A stretch of DNA of 64,000 nt, taken from Nemertoderma westbladi (taxonomy: Eukaryota; Xenacoelomorpha; Nemertodermatida; Nemertodermatidae). The position numbers and the translations under genes are program-made. The stretch spans positions 1-64,000 of the forward strand of contig JAUCBJ010001520.1 of NCBI GenBank assembly GCA_032718475.1. Reading direction: 5' to 3'. How positions within the stretch are numbered: the stretch's first letter is position 1; each line of letters opens with the position of its first letter. The notes under the pieces are model-generated. The model was given only the letters and a program-made list of their open reading frames with translations. It did no database searches and was not told where the DNA came from. Shown here piece by piece: positions 31,938 through 43,654 of the stretch.

Positions 31938-32573
31938 TATCAAATTATATGTTGTCAAAAAATATATGCCGTTCCATACAGGAAAAAAGTACCGGTATAT
32001 ATCACAATTAGTGTACAGTATTATGCTTAGAAAAGTCTTAGCGATAAATACAAGTTTAATAAAGATTTAGCATAAAGTTTTCACATAAGTTTTAGCAACA
32101 ATTTACAACAAGTTTATCAATAAATACCTTTTATCAATAAAATCCTTTTATCATTAAAAACCTTTTATCAATAAAAGGCTTGTCTATGAGCACAGCCATT
32201 CCCAATACCTTTTATTTGTGCGGTTTATTTTATTGACATGTGTGTTGATTAATAGTGGCTTATTTAGTGGCTGATTAGTACTTTTTTTTAACAGTACTGT
32301 ATTATCTTTAGTATTTTTTTAACATTACTCTTTTTAACGACTGCCTTCTTTGATATTACGGGTGCAATAAGGTTTCACCTTCTACCTTTTAATTTTTAAT
32401 AAATAAATAAAAATAAATAAAAAATCGGTAATTATTTTACTAACTTTGAACATGTTTTTCAAAATAAGAAAATTTCCCGATTACATGATATTTTTCCTAG
32501 GCATTTTCCAGGTTTTTCCCTGTTTAATTTGTGCCCGGCCTTTTCCTGTTTTCCCGGTCGTTCGACACTCTGA
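31938..32573. mobile_element. 635-bp insertion specific to copies B and C (copy B)
   Basis: Block A reads straight through at the equivalent point (ATGGATCATACCGAACACTT near 3893-3910). Here about 635 bp beginning near AATTATATGTTGTC and ending CGTTCGACACTCTGA is inserted. No coding frame and no clear inverted repeats. Probably a non-autonomous element; class unknown. Confidence 0.6.
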
Positions 32574-32693
32574 TACCGAACACTTACACAAGTATAAATA
32601 GATATATATTAGCATGCAACAAGTAAGGGTATTATGAAAATCTCAAAAATTATATCAGCCCACATGACAATTTAGGATGCTGTTCTATAATCT

Positions 32694-35600
32694 TTACGTA
32701 TCATATGGATATTCACCAATCATGTTTCCAGCTGGGTAATAGTCGCAGACTACCAGGGTCATGGTGGGGCATACCTTAACAGCACACCCAAACATCTTTG
32801 TTTTACCCCAGATCACCTGCAACAAAATTGGAAAATCTTTGAGATGGGACTATTGATGCTATCTCGGTGAATTACTAATATTATTTATCTCTTATGGAAA
32901 AGGAGAAGGTTACGGTTGCATTTCATTGTAAATAAAAAATAATCAGGTTTCAATGGAATAGTTTAGTGAAATCTTTATCATATTTGTCGTTGTCTAATGG
33001 TTTCAGTAGAGGACCTAAGCCTCTACCAATATAGTAGACTTTTGATGAAGGTGTACCAGTATTAGATTCCTTTCCTAAAAAGAGAAATTGTTCTGATTCT
33101 CTTAAAGCCTTGATTCTCGAATCATCTATTGGTTACAGTTGGTTTATATTAATTATACAGTATATATTCCATTCTGTTGCACTGTTAATTTACTACGGTA
33201 GGCCCTACTGTTCTGAGTACAAAGATTTGATTGAGATCCTTATAATTTTTATTATGAATCAAGATGTATTTAAAGAACATACACGTAAGGTGGGGGTGAA
33301 AGAAAGGGTATCGCAGCGAGGTTCCTGGTTCTCCTAGAGGACATCAACAGGCTTTATTAAAGTTAGAAGTTAATGAGAGAAGTTAACGTAAGGGTATCGC
33401 ATTAACTTCTAACTTTAATAAAGCCTGATGAAGGCCTCTCTAGGAGAGGCAGAAGCTCGATGCGATACCCTTTATATTTGTTACTTGTCGGTGGGTGTAG
33501 ACCTAGAACCACTTTTGTTGTATTAAATGAATCAAGATAGATTCCAATGCTACCTGAAACTCAACTCTTCATTCTAGTTTCATTAAAAAAAAATATATAT
33601 ATATCAGTGTCTAGTCGGTGGTTATTCCAGCTATAAAACTATCATGAATAACTACAAATGAGAATGACCACAAATTTTTACCTTTGTAAGGTAAATCTGC
33701 AACAACTCAATATACAAATATATATAGTCATGATAATAAGGTTTTAGATGTTACCTGTGTAAAATGTCCAATACCCTGGAAATTTGAATTTGACAATGGT
33801 TCCCACTTATTATAGAGACTAACTTCATCATACCAAGGTTTCACCACATCTAAACCATTTTCGATGCAGTTTCCTCCACTACTAGACGAACCTGCAAAGA
33901 ATACACCCATTAACATGAAATCAATGACCTAGTGAGTGAGCCATTGTGGTATTTCAGTCTCCAAATTTTATTCTTATCTCATTAAATAAAATATTCATAT
34001 TTCTTACTAGTGAAAACAACTGGCTTAGCACTTGTACTTCTTACTTCCAGGTACATACACATAAAAGCATCATTCTCCTCTACTATTTCCCATTAAAAAG
34101 TAAAGTAAAGTAAATTTTCTTCGGCCACCAGGCCAGGGATTACGCACAAAGTCTGACGAGTGCCAGTGCCAATCTTGAGACAAGTTTTCGCTGCATTAGC
34201 TGTATTTTTACTGAACTTCCATTTCATGATACTATTTTAGAATCAGATACCGACTATTCATTCCTCACATCGCCTCTGCAAACTCCAAGTGATGCTGAGA
34301 GTGAAACTTTTAAATTTTTTAAGAAAAAAGGTCTGCATTTTTTGCATTTAAACGCACGATCTCTGCTTCCCAAACTTTCAGAAATTCGAATTTTAATCAA
34401 TTTAATCTAACCCAGCAGTTTTAAAAATCTCTTAAACTTGGGTCGATGATAGCATTTCTGATAGAGAAATTTATATTGATAATTACATAGTTTTATGTAA
34501 GGATAGGGACAGACATGGTGGTGGTGTCTGTACTTACATTCGATGTGATTTAGCTTTTAATCGTAGGGAAGATTTAGAGACTTATGACGAAGTTTTACTG
34601 GTGGAACTTTTACTTCCTAAAACTAAACCTATTTTAATCGGTACTTTATCGGTCTTAGGTGTTTTTAATATCTGTTACCATCACAAACTATTACTTTTAT
34701 TATTAATTACTCTATCGAAGATAATGTAGTACCAGACGAACTGGAATTAACTAAGGTTGTTCCTCTGTATAAAAAGAATAGTAGAACCCTGTAATTGCAG
34801 ACCTGTTAGTATCTTAAATATTGTGTCTAAAATTCTAGAACGTTCTGTTTTTCTACAGCTGGAGGCACATCTTAGTAGGCTAAATGTGATCTATGAACTT
34901 CAGTCCGGTTTTCGTAAATCATATTCTACAGACACCTGCCTTATTAACTTAACTGATACAATTAGATGTAATAACACAAAAGGGTTTATATACTGGTATG
35001 GTAATGTTGGACCTACAAAAGGCTTTCGATACTGTAGATCATGAAATTCTGTTTGGTAAGTTTGGGCTGATGGGTGTAGGTTCTATAGACTGGTTCAAGT
35101 GGTTCAAGTCCTACCTGTCAGACAGAGGTCAAACTGTAGTCATTAGCAAATCGCACTCTACTGTACAAGAGATTACCTGTGGTGTACCACAAGGTAGTAT
35201 AATAGGTTCTCTGCGTTTTGTATGCTATGTAAATGATATGATAAGTAGTATAGATCCCGATTTTAAACTCATTTTATATGCTGACGACAGTGCTGTTATT
35301 TTCTCTCATAAAGATCCTATCCATATTTCCTAAAAGTTAAGTGCAGTTCTAGAATCCTGTAATGAGTGGTTGGTTGATAATAAGCTATCCATTCACTACG
35401 GTACGACTGAAAGTATTTTGTTTGGTTCCAAAAGAAAGTTAAAGAAGGAAACTAAGTTTGAAGTCACTAGTAATGGACATAAGATTGAAAATAAAAAGGA
35501 AGTTAAATATTTAGGCGCCACATTGGATAACTGCTTATCAGGAGAAAGCACAGCGAAAAATATTTTCTCGAAAGTTAACAGTAGGCTTAGGTTTCTATAC

Positions 35601-37699
35601 AGCAATAAAAAGAGTTTAAACTCTGACTCTCGCAATTTACTTTGCTCTTCTTTAATACAGTGTCACGTGGACTATCTGTGCTCTTCTTGGTAAACAAAAC
35701 AGCTCAAATGTAAATTACAAGTAGCTCAGAATAAAGTAGTACGATTTATTGAAGACTACAAACCTAGGCACCACCTAACTCCAGATGAATTTTCTGAATC
35801 TGGACTACTTAACTTAGATAGTAGAGTTAAGCAGCTACGCGTTAACCATGTGCATAAAGTGTATAATGGTAAGTGTCCCAATTACCGAAAACAAAAATTC
35901 AACAGAGTACGCGATACACTCTTACAGTACCAGAACTAGTGCTTCAAACTTCTACCTCCCGAATTGTAAATCCTTCAAATCTGATACTTCCAATTTTAAC
36001 TACTACTGAGCTATGGCATTGAAAGCGTTTTGGGCATCAATCATCAACACCCCCACTCCCCATCCTGTAACATCATTGCCTACAATCAGTTCCCAAAAGA
36101 TAAGGATTGTCACCCTCCATGCATGCCTAAACCACTGCACAAAGATTGTCTATAATGTTCACTTCTATAATGTTTTACTCCCATGCCTGCCACCAAAGCC
36201 ATAGCCTTACCAAGGATCCATTGTAAAAGAGTCTCACCCATTCCAACTGGATGCACTCCTAGGCATTTGACCAGGGCTAAAAGCCTATTTGACATATTTT
36301 CCTTATGTCATCCCTTGGTACTAAACAGAATTAGCCAGTTTTGAACCCAGTGCTCCTACGACCTACAGCATTGTGCAAGTGGGCACTGGAATCAAGCGAC
36401 CTGGTAGCATCCTGACCAGAAAAACCACCACTACCTTGGACTTTGTCTGCTACAGCTTCTATGAGAGATGAAGTCAGCATAGTTATAAAAGTATTTAACT
36501 TGGATCCAGGCAGAGATCATTCCCAGGTGGGGAAGCTTCTGGATTCAAGGCTAGTAGTAATTCTATGTATTATTCGCCCTTGACTACTATCTCAACATTG
36601 GGGTCAAGTAAACCTCCACCATCTTGCTCTGCGATCCTCACTCCTGACCTTACCTCTCCTCTCATCATTCATTTTGAGAAGATGCAGATGGTCTGTTATT
36701 CTTCTTTAAAACTGCTGGTGTATCCACAGCAAACATGCATTGAAACTTTCAATCCAAATCATCTGCCTCTACCTACAGGGTCTCAAACTCCCCAGTATCC
36801 CACTCCCACTGCTGGAAACACTGTTCCAGGAGTTTCCTTCTTGTAAATATATAAAAAACTCACACATGTATAGATTTTGTCCCATTTTTTTCCCTTTGAA
36901 CTCATGAATAACATGATTGAAATTGCAACTCTCTGCTAACTTCTCGGCTTCACGTGCAATTTTGTTATTCCATTTCTGAAAAAATGTAAATGACATGTAA
37001 AATGACATCAAATAAATATTAAATATGTCACTGACAGAGCAATTACTGTAAAAATTAGTTAGAGCCTAGTGCCTCAGTTTTTGTCGGATTTTTTCCACAT
37101 CCACCACTTTGCACAAATTAGCAACTGTACATGTACATGTTTGGAGATAGCCATAACGAGAACCAGTGGAATAACCGAAACATATTGGATTCTGTAGACA
37201 ATATTTCTGTTTTTTTTTAGATTCGGCAATGACCCTATGCATTTTGACAAACTATGCGAAGGGCATGGATTAGTCAGCGAAACGCAGGTCACATGTGTGA
37301 AAGAAGAACTAAGTTTGTGACATGTCACATTTCTCACACCACATTTGATTTCATATTCTTCAGTCAACTAACCAATAATTGAAAAATGTGTTTATTAAAT
37401 GTAGTTATTAAATAACTACTTTAAATTACTTAAATTAAGAAGGACTAACAGGTGGAAACACCATGGCCTTAAAGTCCCTTAGAACTTACCAATGGACACA
37501 GAGGTTTTGATGGTCTGGGAAGTTTTTCACCGTTATCCATTGATCCTGGAAGGTCGCTCCTGTAGTCGTTATGAGCTTTGATAAGCGCCTTCTTAATATT
37601 TCTGTTGCATTTAGCGTCTGTTAAGGTAGTTTGTAGTAGTAGAGCAACCACAACTGAAAGAGCTATCATTATTACGTTGTGTCGTTGTGAAGTCGCCAT
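32694..37699 (-). CDS. CAP/SCP superfamily secreted protein, copy B (4 exons)
   Basis: Exons on the minus strand: 37699-37490, 36975-36864, 33891-33755, 32816-32694 (stop TAA), giving 193 residues with the same GT-AG sites and phases 0, 1, 0 as copy A. The signal peptide carries a two-residue insertion (MATSQRHNVIMIAL). The core is intact: [61 protein letters not shown]. Unlike A, the protein ends right after the core with EYPYDT. Exon 3 reads [11 protein letters not shown] where A has SNVNDIGHFTQ. Introns are 514, 2972 and 938 bp; intron 2 holds a LINE and a SINE remnant, intron 3 a foldback element. A member of a recent local expansion, presumably expressed as a secreted protein. Confidence 0.88.
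33303..33473. repeat. Foldback element, AAAGGGTATCGC ends (copy B, CAP intron 3)
   Basis: About 70-bp imperfect inverted arms from AAAGGGTATCGC (33303) to GCGATACCCTTT (33473), with central GTTAGAAGTTAATG repeats. The right arm contains CTGATGA, a perfect GCCTCTC/GAGAGGC stem with TAG loop, then AGAAG. Absent from copy A. Confidence 0.8.
34096..34171 (-). mobile_element. SINE 3' remnant (copy B)
   Basis: Only the 3' tail part of the SINE seen whole at 52994-53294 remains (TTTACTTTACTTTACTTTTT on the minus strand). The tRNA-like head and about 300 bp beyond it are removed by a deletion that fuses the tail to the neighbouring LINE. Confidence 0.75.
34185..36060 (+). pseudogene. CR1/Jockey-like LINE ORF2, decayed (copy B, CAP intron 2)
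   Basis: Endonuclease start at about 34340 ([18 protein letters not shown]) is followed by an internal deletion to the RT. RT motifs are [31 protein letters not shown] (motif A), CGVPQGSI (B), LYADDSAV (C) and KYLGATLDN. Frameshifts occur near 35000 and a stop near 35330. The C-terminal part ([11 protein letters not shown]) ends near 36000. Orientation is opposite to the host gene. The same insertion is in copy C, so it predates the B/C duplication. Confidence 0.85.
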
Positions 37700-37755
37700 G
37701 TTCCTAGATCTTCATTTAGATAAATTTAAAATTAATTAGATGTAGGTTAGGTACT

Positions 37756-37763
37756 GTATATAG
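37756..37763 (-). promoter_or_regulatory. TATA-like box upstream of CAP copy B
   Basis: CTATATAC, 57-64 nt upstream of the ATG, in a leader conserved among the three copies. Inferred from position only. Confidence 0.3.
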
Positions 37764-38765
37764 CATTGTAAAGGAAACATAGAGGTTAAAATAAAAAAAA
37801 AAATTTATTGATAATCTATTGTATTGCTAGTGCTAGTAATATTTCCATGCTGTACTCCGTGTAATGCAGCACTTAATACCGTTATGATCTGAATGATTGG
37901 TGCATTGTATGTGTGACGGAAATAATGAAAATGGGGTTTATTTTAAAATATACAGTTTTATTCCAAAGTTTAAAATTACGAAAATACTTTATATGAAAAC
38001 TATACCTACGAAAAGTTTTTGTTAATAAAGAGTGATATATTTTTGTGGAAACTCCCCAAATTTTACATACTAGAAAGCCAGAAAGCTGGCTATAAGAAGA
38101 CTGTCAGGCCCTTAAAGAAGGTCAGTTTGACGGTTTCCTTAAATTAAATCTGCTAATCCCATAAAAATTACAAATTTTGGAAAACAAATTTAAACAAAGG
38201 CACACACATCCCGTTACTGATAATGTCTTTAGGTTATATATCTATATGGAGTATATAGCAAAATAAAAATATACAGTGTATACGTACCGTCGTACCTGTT
38301 GCAGTCTTCTTTTGCAGAATTTAAACCTTTTTATCAAGTTTTACAAATAAACGTAGAGCTCATTACCTCGGCTTATATTATATATAATTCTAACCGGTTG
38401 AGATCAATGAAAGTAATTATTATGTCTTATTAAGAAGTCGCCAGAAAATTTGTTAAATACATTTTTGGGTGGATAACAGCTATTGTTATAAATTCGGTAT
38501 AGAAAACGTTACATACAAATTGGTCGGGTATGTTTTCTAAGGATCTCATAGTTAGAATTTGTATTTGGTGATCAATGATTGACCATTTTGCAAATTGTTT
38601 TCTGTGGAATTGTACAATTTTTGATAATTATGTTTCTATGTATTAACAGCTGCAGTACATTGGGCATGACGCAGAGGTAAATTAAAAATTTAAATCAATG
38701 TATAGTCGCTTTCTCAGAAAAATAATATGTAGAAAAGTAAAATTACATGGAGATATGGTCTCTTC

Positions 38766-39440
38766 ATATATAACCCGGGATGAAAAGTCCGCGAGGAAAC
38801 ACTTCCATGTAACACCACGTCCACGTCATTCATCATATATATATAGCTAAATTAAAATAAACAGTACATACAAACCTGTTGCAGTCTTCTTAGCAAAATC
38901 ATAAACAATATTACAAGTTTGAAATTTATTTTAGAAATAAATGTATAGGTCACGTCATCACAACCTCATCTTGGCTTATATAATTTTATAGTCGAGATCA
39001 ATGAAAGTAATTAATGTCTTATTAAGAAATCCCAGGAAATTTTTGTTAAAACTTTGGTATATAAATAAATTTGTCTGATGTTTTTTCTAAAGATCTCATA
39101 ATTATAATTTTGTATCTTGTGATCAATGATTGGCCATTTTGCAAAGAAATTGTCCAATTTTTGATAATTATGTTTTCTCATGTATTAACAGCAGCAGTGC
39201 ATTGGGCGTGAGGCTGAGTTAAATTCATAATTTTGAGAAAGTTTGACCTCATTTCACAGTACAATAGGTAATAGAAAAGTAAAATAATTATTTATACCTA
39301 CCTACCTACCTGATTGGAATTTATGCAAATCTATTCAGTCAGGGGAGATATGGTCTGTTCTGCCAAATATTGAACCGTATGCATACAGATACACTCATTC
39401 AAACCAGAAATTAATGAGCAGAAACACGATTAGCACAAGT
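38766..39440. repeat. Diverged extra copy of the CAP 5' flank
   Basis: 38830-39240 resembles 38260-38700 (TGTTGCAGTCTTCTT, GAGATCAATGAAAGTAATTA, GATCAATGATTG.CCATTTTG). The end matches the A flank near 13820-13900. It is an older tandem duplicate of the upstream flank with no exon. Confidence 0.65.
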
Positions 39441-39469
39441 TTGTTATGCTGATTCCATCTCACTTAAAA

Positions 39470-39745
39470 ATGCATTACCAGTTCTCGTACTCACTTTGTG
39501 ACTTCACTGCATTACCAGTTCTCCATCTCACTTTGTGACCTCACTGATGTCCAGTTCTCAATCTCATTTGTGACTTCACATCATTGTATTACGAGGTCTC
39601 CATCTCATTTTGTGACTTCCCATCACTGCAATACCAGTTCTCAATCTCACTTTGTGACTTCACTGCATTACCAGTTCTCCATCTCACTTTGTGACCTCAC
39701 TGCATTACCAGTTCTCCATCTCACTTTGGGACCTAACATGCTGTT
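39470..39745. repeat. 42-bp minisatellite, small array
   Basis: About seven degenerate, length-variable units of the CATTACCAGTTCTCCATCTC-type repeat. Same family as 40858-41665. Confidence 0.85.
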
Positions 39746-39879
39746 ACCATGCTGGGAACATCGCTACAGTAGTATAAAAATTGTATCAAAATTAAACTAA
39801 AACTCTAATACTCTAATACTGCCTTACTTACCTACGTCTGCACTGCACGTCTGTACTGCCTGTACAATTTTGGCCTACC

Positions 39880-40446
39880 TGCTGACCTGGCTGCCCTCAG
39901 TTGTGTAAGGGGTGCTGGGTAGGATGATTGTTAGTAATGGAGATGTAATCGGCGTTAATTGTGACTCCCAGGTCAGGAATGGGCCTAACTCAGTTGTTTC
40001 GCTCATCGAAGTAGGTCTTGCGTCTAGTGTTGTGGAATCCATAGTGTGGTGCATTTCGTACCTGTGGACATTTGGAGTGCGAAAGAAACTCTTTTCAAAA
40101 TCGACAATACAGAACCAATCAACCGCCGTGATAAGGCAGAGAGATAAGCAGCGAGAGCGAATGCATTGGATATTATTGACAAGGTTAGAGGGCTGGAAAG
40201 TCAAGGGTCTTTGCCGATTATTGCAGTAAATGCGTTATAAGCTTTATCACTTCCAGCGATTAAATGCATTGCCGATAGACGAGTAGATGCAGAACAAAAG
40301 GTAAGACTTTTGGGACTCGAGAGTATGATGGAGGGATTTCATAACGATCTTATAGATAGAATGAAAGTCTTGGAACAGTCGATAGCTAAGTCGCAGATTC
40401 CAATACAACCGCCAATTCTGTCCTGCCCATTTCGTGATGCCCTTTT
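39880..40446 (+). pseudogene. LINE ORF1 N-terminal fragment
   Basis: Broken frame encoding KKLF, PINRRDKAER, ANALDIIDKVRGLES, LPIIAVNAL and ALSLPAIKCIADRR, with in-frame TAA at two sites. It aligns with ORF1 at 42540-42800 (VINRQDTGER, FKDIWDKLKELDS, LPVIAVEAIAALSLP). It ends at a deletion junction (GATGCCCTTTTAG) that joins straight to an endonuclease fragment, so ORF1 C-terminus and ORF2 start are missing. Confidence 0.7.
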
Positions 40447-40870
40447 AGGTATGGATGTATTTGATTGTTAACTCCTACTTTCCAGTAGATACCCGTTCTG
40501 TAGACACAGTATCTGATGAACTATTATCTGTATTATGTAAAGTGAATAATATAATTTCCAACTCAGGGTGTAATACATTCATTTAGGCTGGTAATCTCAA
40601 TGCTGATTTTGATAGATTTACAATGCACGTCCGCGTTATAAATAATTTTTTCGTTGAAAATAACGTAACATGTGTATGGGATATTAACGATTCAAATGTT
40701 TTACATACTTTCAGTTCTTTAAGAGATAACAATGTATATTTTTCGACCATTGCGCCGCTGCGTCCTGTCTTTATAGTAATAAGACTAACAATCCAGCCAA
40801 TGGCAAGTCTTCAAACGGAACACGTCAAACCGTACAAAGACAATAGTGTATTCTGGCACATCATTGCATT
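40447..40870 (+). pseudogene. LINE endonuclease fragment fused to minisatellite (copy Y)
   Basis: Encodes LIVNSYFPVDTRSVD and, after a frameshift, the RFTMHVRVINNFF to HVKPYKDNSVFWH stretch. It stops at exactly the same base as 31130 and 42080, where CATTGCATTACCAG repeats start. Confidence 0.8.
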
Positions 40871-41665
40871 ACCAGTTCTCCATCTCACTTTGTGACCTCA
40901 CTGCATTACTAGTTCACCATCTCACTTTGGGACTTCACTGCATTACTAGTTCACCATTTCATTTTGTGACTTCACATCATTGCATTACCAGTTCCCATCT
41001 CTCTTTGTGACTTCACATCATTGCATTACTAGTTCACCATCTCACTTTGGCAATTCACTGCATTACTAGTTCACCATCTCACTTTGTGACTACACATCAT
41101 TGCATTACCAGTTCACCATCTCACATTGTGACTTCACATAATTGCATTACCAGTTCTCCATCTCACTTTGTGACTTCACATCATTGCATTACCAGTTCTC
41201 CATCTCACTTTGTGACTTCACATCATTGCATTACCAGTTCTCCATCTCACTTTGTGACTTCACATCACTGCATTACCAATTCTCCATCTCACTTTGGGAC
41301 TTCATATCACTGCATTACCAGTTCTCCATCTCACTTTGTGACTTCACATCATTGCATTACCAGTTGCCCATCTCACTTTGTGACTTCACATCATTGCATT
41401 ACCAGTTCCCCATCTCACTTTGTGACTTCACATCATTGCATTACCAGTTCTCCATCTCACTTTGGGACTTCACATCACTGCATTACCAGTTCTCCATCTC
41501 ACTTTGTGACTTCACATCCTTGCATTACCAGTTCTCCATCTCACTTTGTGACTTCACTGCATTACCAGTTCACCATCTCACTTTGTGACTTCACATCATT
41601 GCATTACCAGTTCACCATCTCACTTTGGGAATTCACTGCATTACTAGTTCTCCATCTCACTTTGT
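40858..41665. repeat. 42-bp minisatellite array, about 18 units
   Basis: Head-to-tail units of 42 bp (CATCTCACTTTGTGACTTCA, CATCATTGCATTACCAGTTC, TC). Some units are shortened to about 36 bp and use GGGACTTCACTGCATTACTAG variants. Because 42 is a multiple of three, several frames stay open across the array and give artificial long ORFs. Confidence 0.95.
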
Positions 41666-42080
41666 ATGGATGTATTTGATTGTTAACTCCTACTTTCCAG
41701 TAGATACCCGTTCTGTAAACACAGTATCTGATGAATTATTATCTGTATTATGTAAAGTGAATAATATAATTTCCAACTCAGGGTGTAATACATTTATTTA
41801 GGCTGGTAATCTCAATGCTGATTTTGATAGATTTACAATGCACGTCTGCGTTATAAATAATTTTTTCGTTGAAAATAACGTAACATGTGTATGGGATATT
41901 AACGATTCAAATGTTTTACATACTTTCAGTTCTTTAAGAGATAACAATGTATATTTTTCGACCATTGCGCCGCTGCGTCCTGTCTTTATAGTAATAAGAC
42001 TAACAATCCAGCCAATGGCAAGTCTTCGAACGGAACACGTCAAACCGTACAAAGACAATAGTGTATTCTGGCACATCATT
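41666..42080 (+). pseudogene. LINE endonuclease fragment fused to minisatellite (copy Z)
   Basis: Near-identical to 40447-40870, but it starts directly from minisatellite sequence (CTCACTTTG then TATGGATGTATTTG). The pair therefore looks like a tandem duplication of the fragment-plus-array unit. Confidence 0.85.
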
Positions 42081-42190
42081 GCATTACCATTTCACCATCT
42101 CACTTTAGGACTTCACTGCATTACTAGTTCACCATCTCACTTTGGGACTTCACATCATTGCATTACCAGTTCTCCATCTGACTCTGGGAC
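42068..42190. repeat. 42-bp minisatellite, three terminal units
   Basis: Three units following endonuclease copy Z. They decay at CTGACTCTGGGACTTTGCGG. Confidence 0.9.
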
Positions 42191-42335
42191 TTTGCGGTAC
42201 TTCTGTACATATTTTTTATTTTTTAGATTATTGCGTGGTAAAGTAAAACTGGCAGTATACTGAATAAATACTAAATACTGAATCACAGACTGACCAATAA
42301 CTGAATAACAGTACAGACGTTACTGCTATCTGGCT

Positions 42336-43601
42336 ATGGTCACTCCTCCTTCTAGTGGCCCGGTGGTGCGCCGGGCGGAGGCGTCTGGCAGTGTGTCTCA
42401 GTCAATGGATATGGATAATGTCAATCCGAAGATCATTATAGTTAATTCGTGCCTCTCTGTGATCATGCAAGGTCTTGTTTCGAGAACTACTGCAGTGACT
42501 AGCGAATTCTGTTTGTCCAGCTTTGTGTCCTAGGAAGTCTTCGCTGCTAAACAGTGTTTATTTGAGAAATACGGGGACCGTGTTATTAACAGACAAGATA
42601 CCGGTGAGCGTACTGCCAGTGCGGCGAATTTTAAAGATATCTGGGACAAACTGAAGGAACTAGATAGTTTTGGGTTTCTCCCAGTTATTGCGGTCGAGGC
42701 GATAGCTGCCCTGTCACTGCCAACGTTCCCTTCGGCACTAGGTTCGAAAGGTTCAGGCGGTAATGCGGGCATAAGAAATGTTACGGAGATAGATAGTGTT
42801 ACACGGTTAGCATTGATGGACGCGAAGCTAGACACAATTCATAACTCGATTATGGAGAAGATTGATTTGTCGTCGCTCTCCTCTCCTAGATTACCTTCGA
42901 CTTCAGTATCAACCCAGGGGGAACCTCCCAAACAGGGACATGTTACTACTGGTACTCAACGAAGTCAGTCTCCGGCAAGTTGGTGGAAAGATTCGTACAG
43001 TGCGGCCACCCTTCGAGGTGGATCTTCCTCGGCCCATAGACCGCCACAGGTTGCTAGGTCCATGGCCCCACCCTACCTTAACCTTGGTTCTATTGGGGGA
43101 GGTATTCGAGGTCCACGGGTAGGTTCGGAGATGGTTGTGGCGAACAGGTTCTCCGTCCTCGGAGGAACCCCAGGCAGTAAGAAGAGACCGCGACCAAATA
43201 CCCCTCAGAAGATGCCACGACCAGAAGAGTTGGAAGTCCAACCACGTAAAGAACGTCATCATCGGGAGTGCGTCGTCGGTACGGTGAAGAATACGGGAAC
43301 CACCAGGAATAGGAAGTCGAGAGCGGCACCAAAGTATATTTTTGTATTCCGTGTGGATGTAGGGACTCTTACAGAGCATCTCGTCGACGATTTAGCAGCA
43401 GCTGGTATCAATATCTCTGCGAGCGCCGTCCGCAAGATTTCGCACGTAGATGCCCGTATAGCTAGCTTACGGATCGCAATCCCCGCTCATCAAATTGACG
43501 CTGCTAAGGAACCTTCGGTCTGGGACCACGGGGTCTGCGTTCGGCCGTGGTTCTACACGCCAAGGGATATGGTGAGAGGTGGTGAGAGTCAGGGTCATTG
43601 A
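42336..43601 (+). pseudogene. LINE ORF1 (one premature stop)
   Basis: One reading frame of about 421 codons with a single TAG at 42531-42533. Features are an N-terminal helical region (FKDIWDKLKEL, LPVIAVEAIAALSLP), a Ser/Pro/Arg-rich basic middle (KKRPRPNTPQK, TRNRKSRAAPK), and a C-terminal domain KYIFVFRVDVGTLTEHLVDD to SVWDHGVCVRPWFY resembling LINE ORF1 RNA-binding modules. It would bind element RNA. The 54-bp gap to ORF2 suggests reinitiation or coupled translation. Confidence 0.75.
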
Positions 43602-43654
43602 AACTCAGTTGGTTTGGCTGTTGGTATTCTTAACTTTTTATATATTTATTTATA

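Larger units (their letters stand above)
31242..38764. repeat. Duplicated block B (CAP gene copy B and flanks)
   Basis: Starts at TCTAGTATACCCCCTCCCC, identical to 50071 onward, and matches block C to about 38680 and block A to 38764. B and C are much closer to each other than to A. Compared with C it has lost about 600 bp at 34171, where the deletion joins at a shared CCA. Confidence 0.85.

Noticed and set aside
33110-33337. 75-residue ORF in CAP intron 3, similar to one at 51960
   Set aside because: Lies in a duplicated intron with no codon-level conservation beyond the duplication; antisense to the gene.
41047-41679. 210-residue ORF of ITSSPSHFVTSHHC repeats
   Set aside because: It is a by-product of a 42-bp minisatellite; other frames are also open and there is no start context or splice structure.
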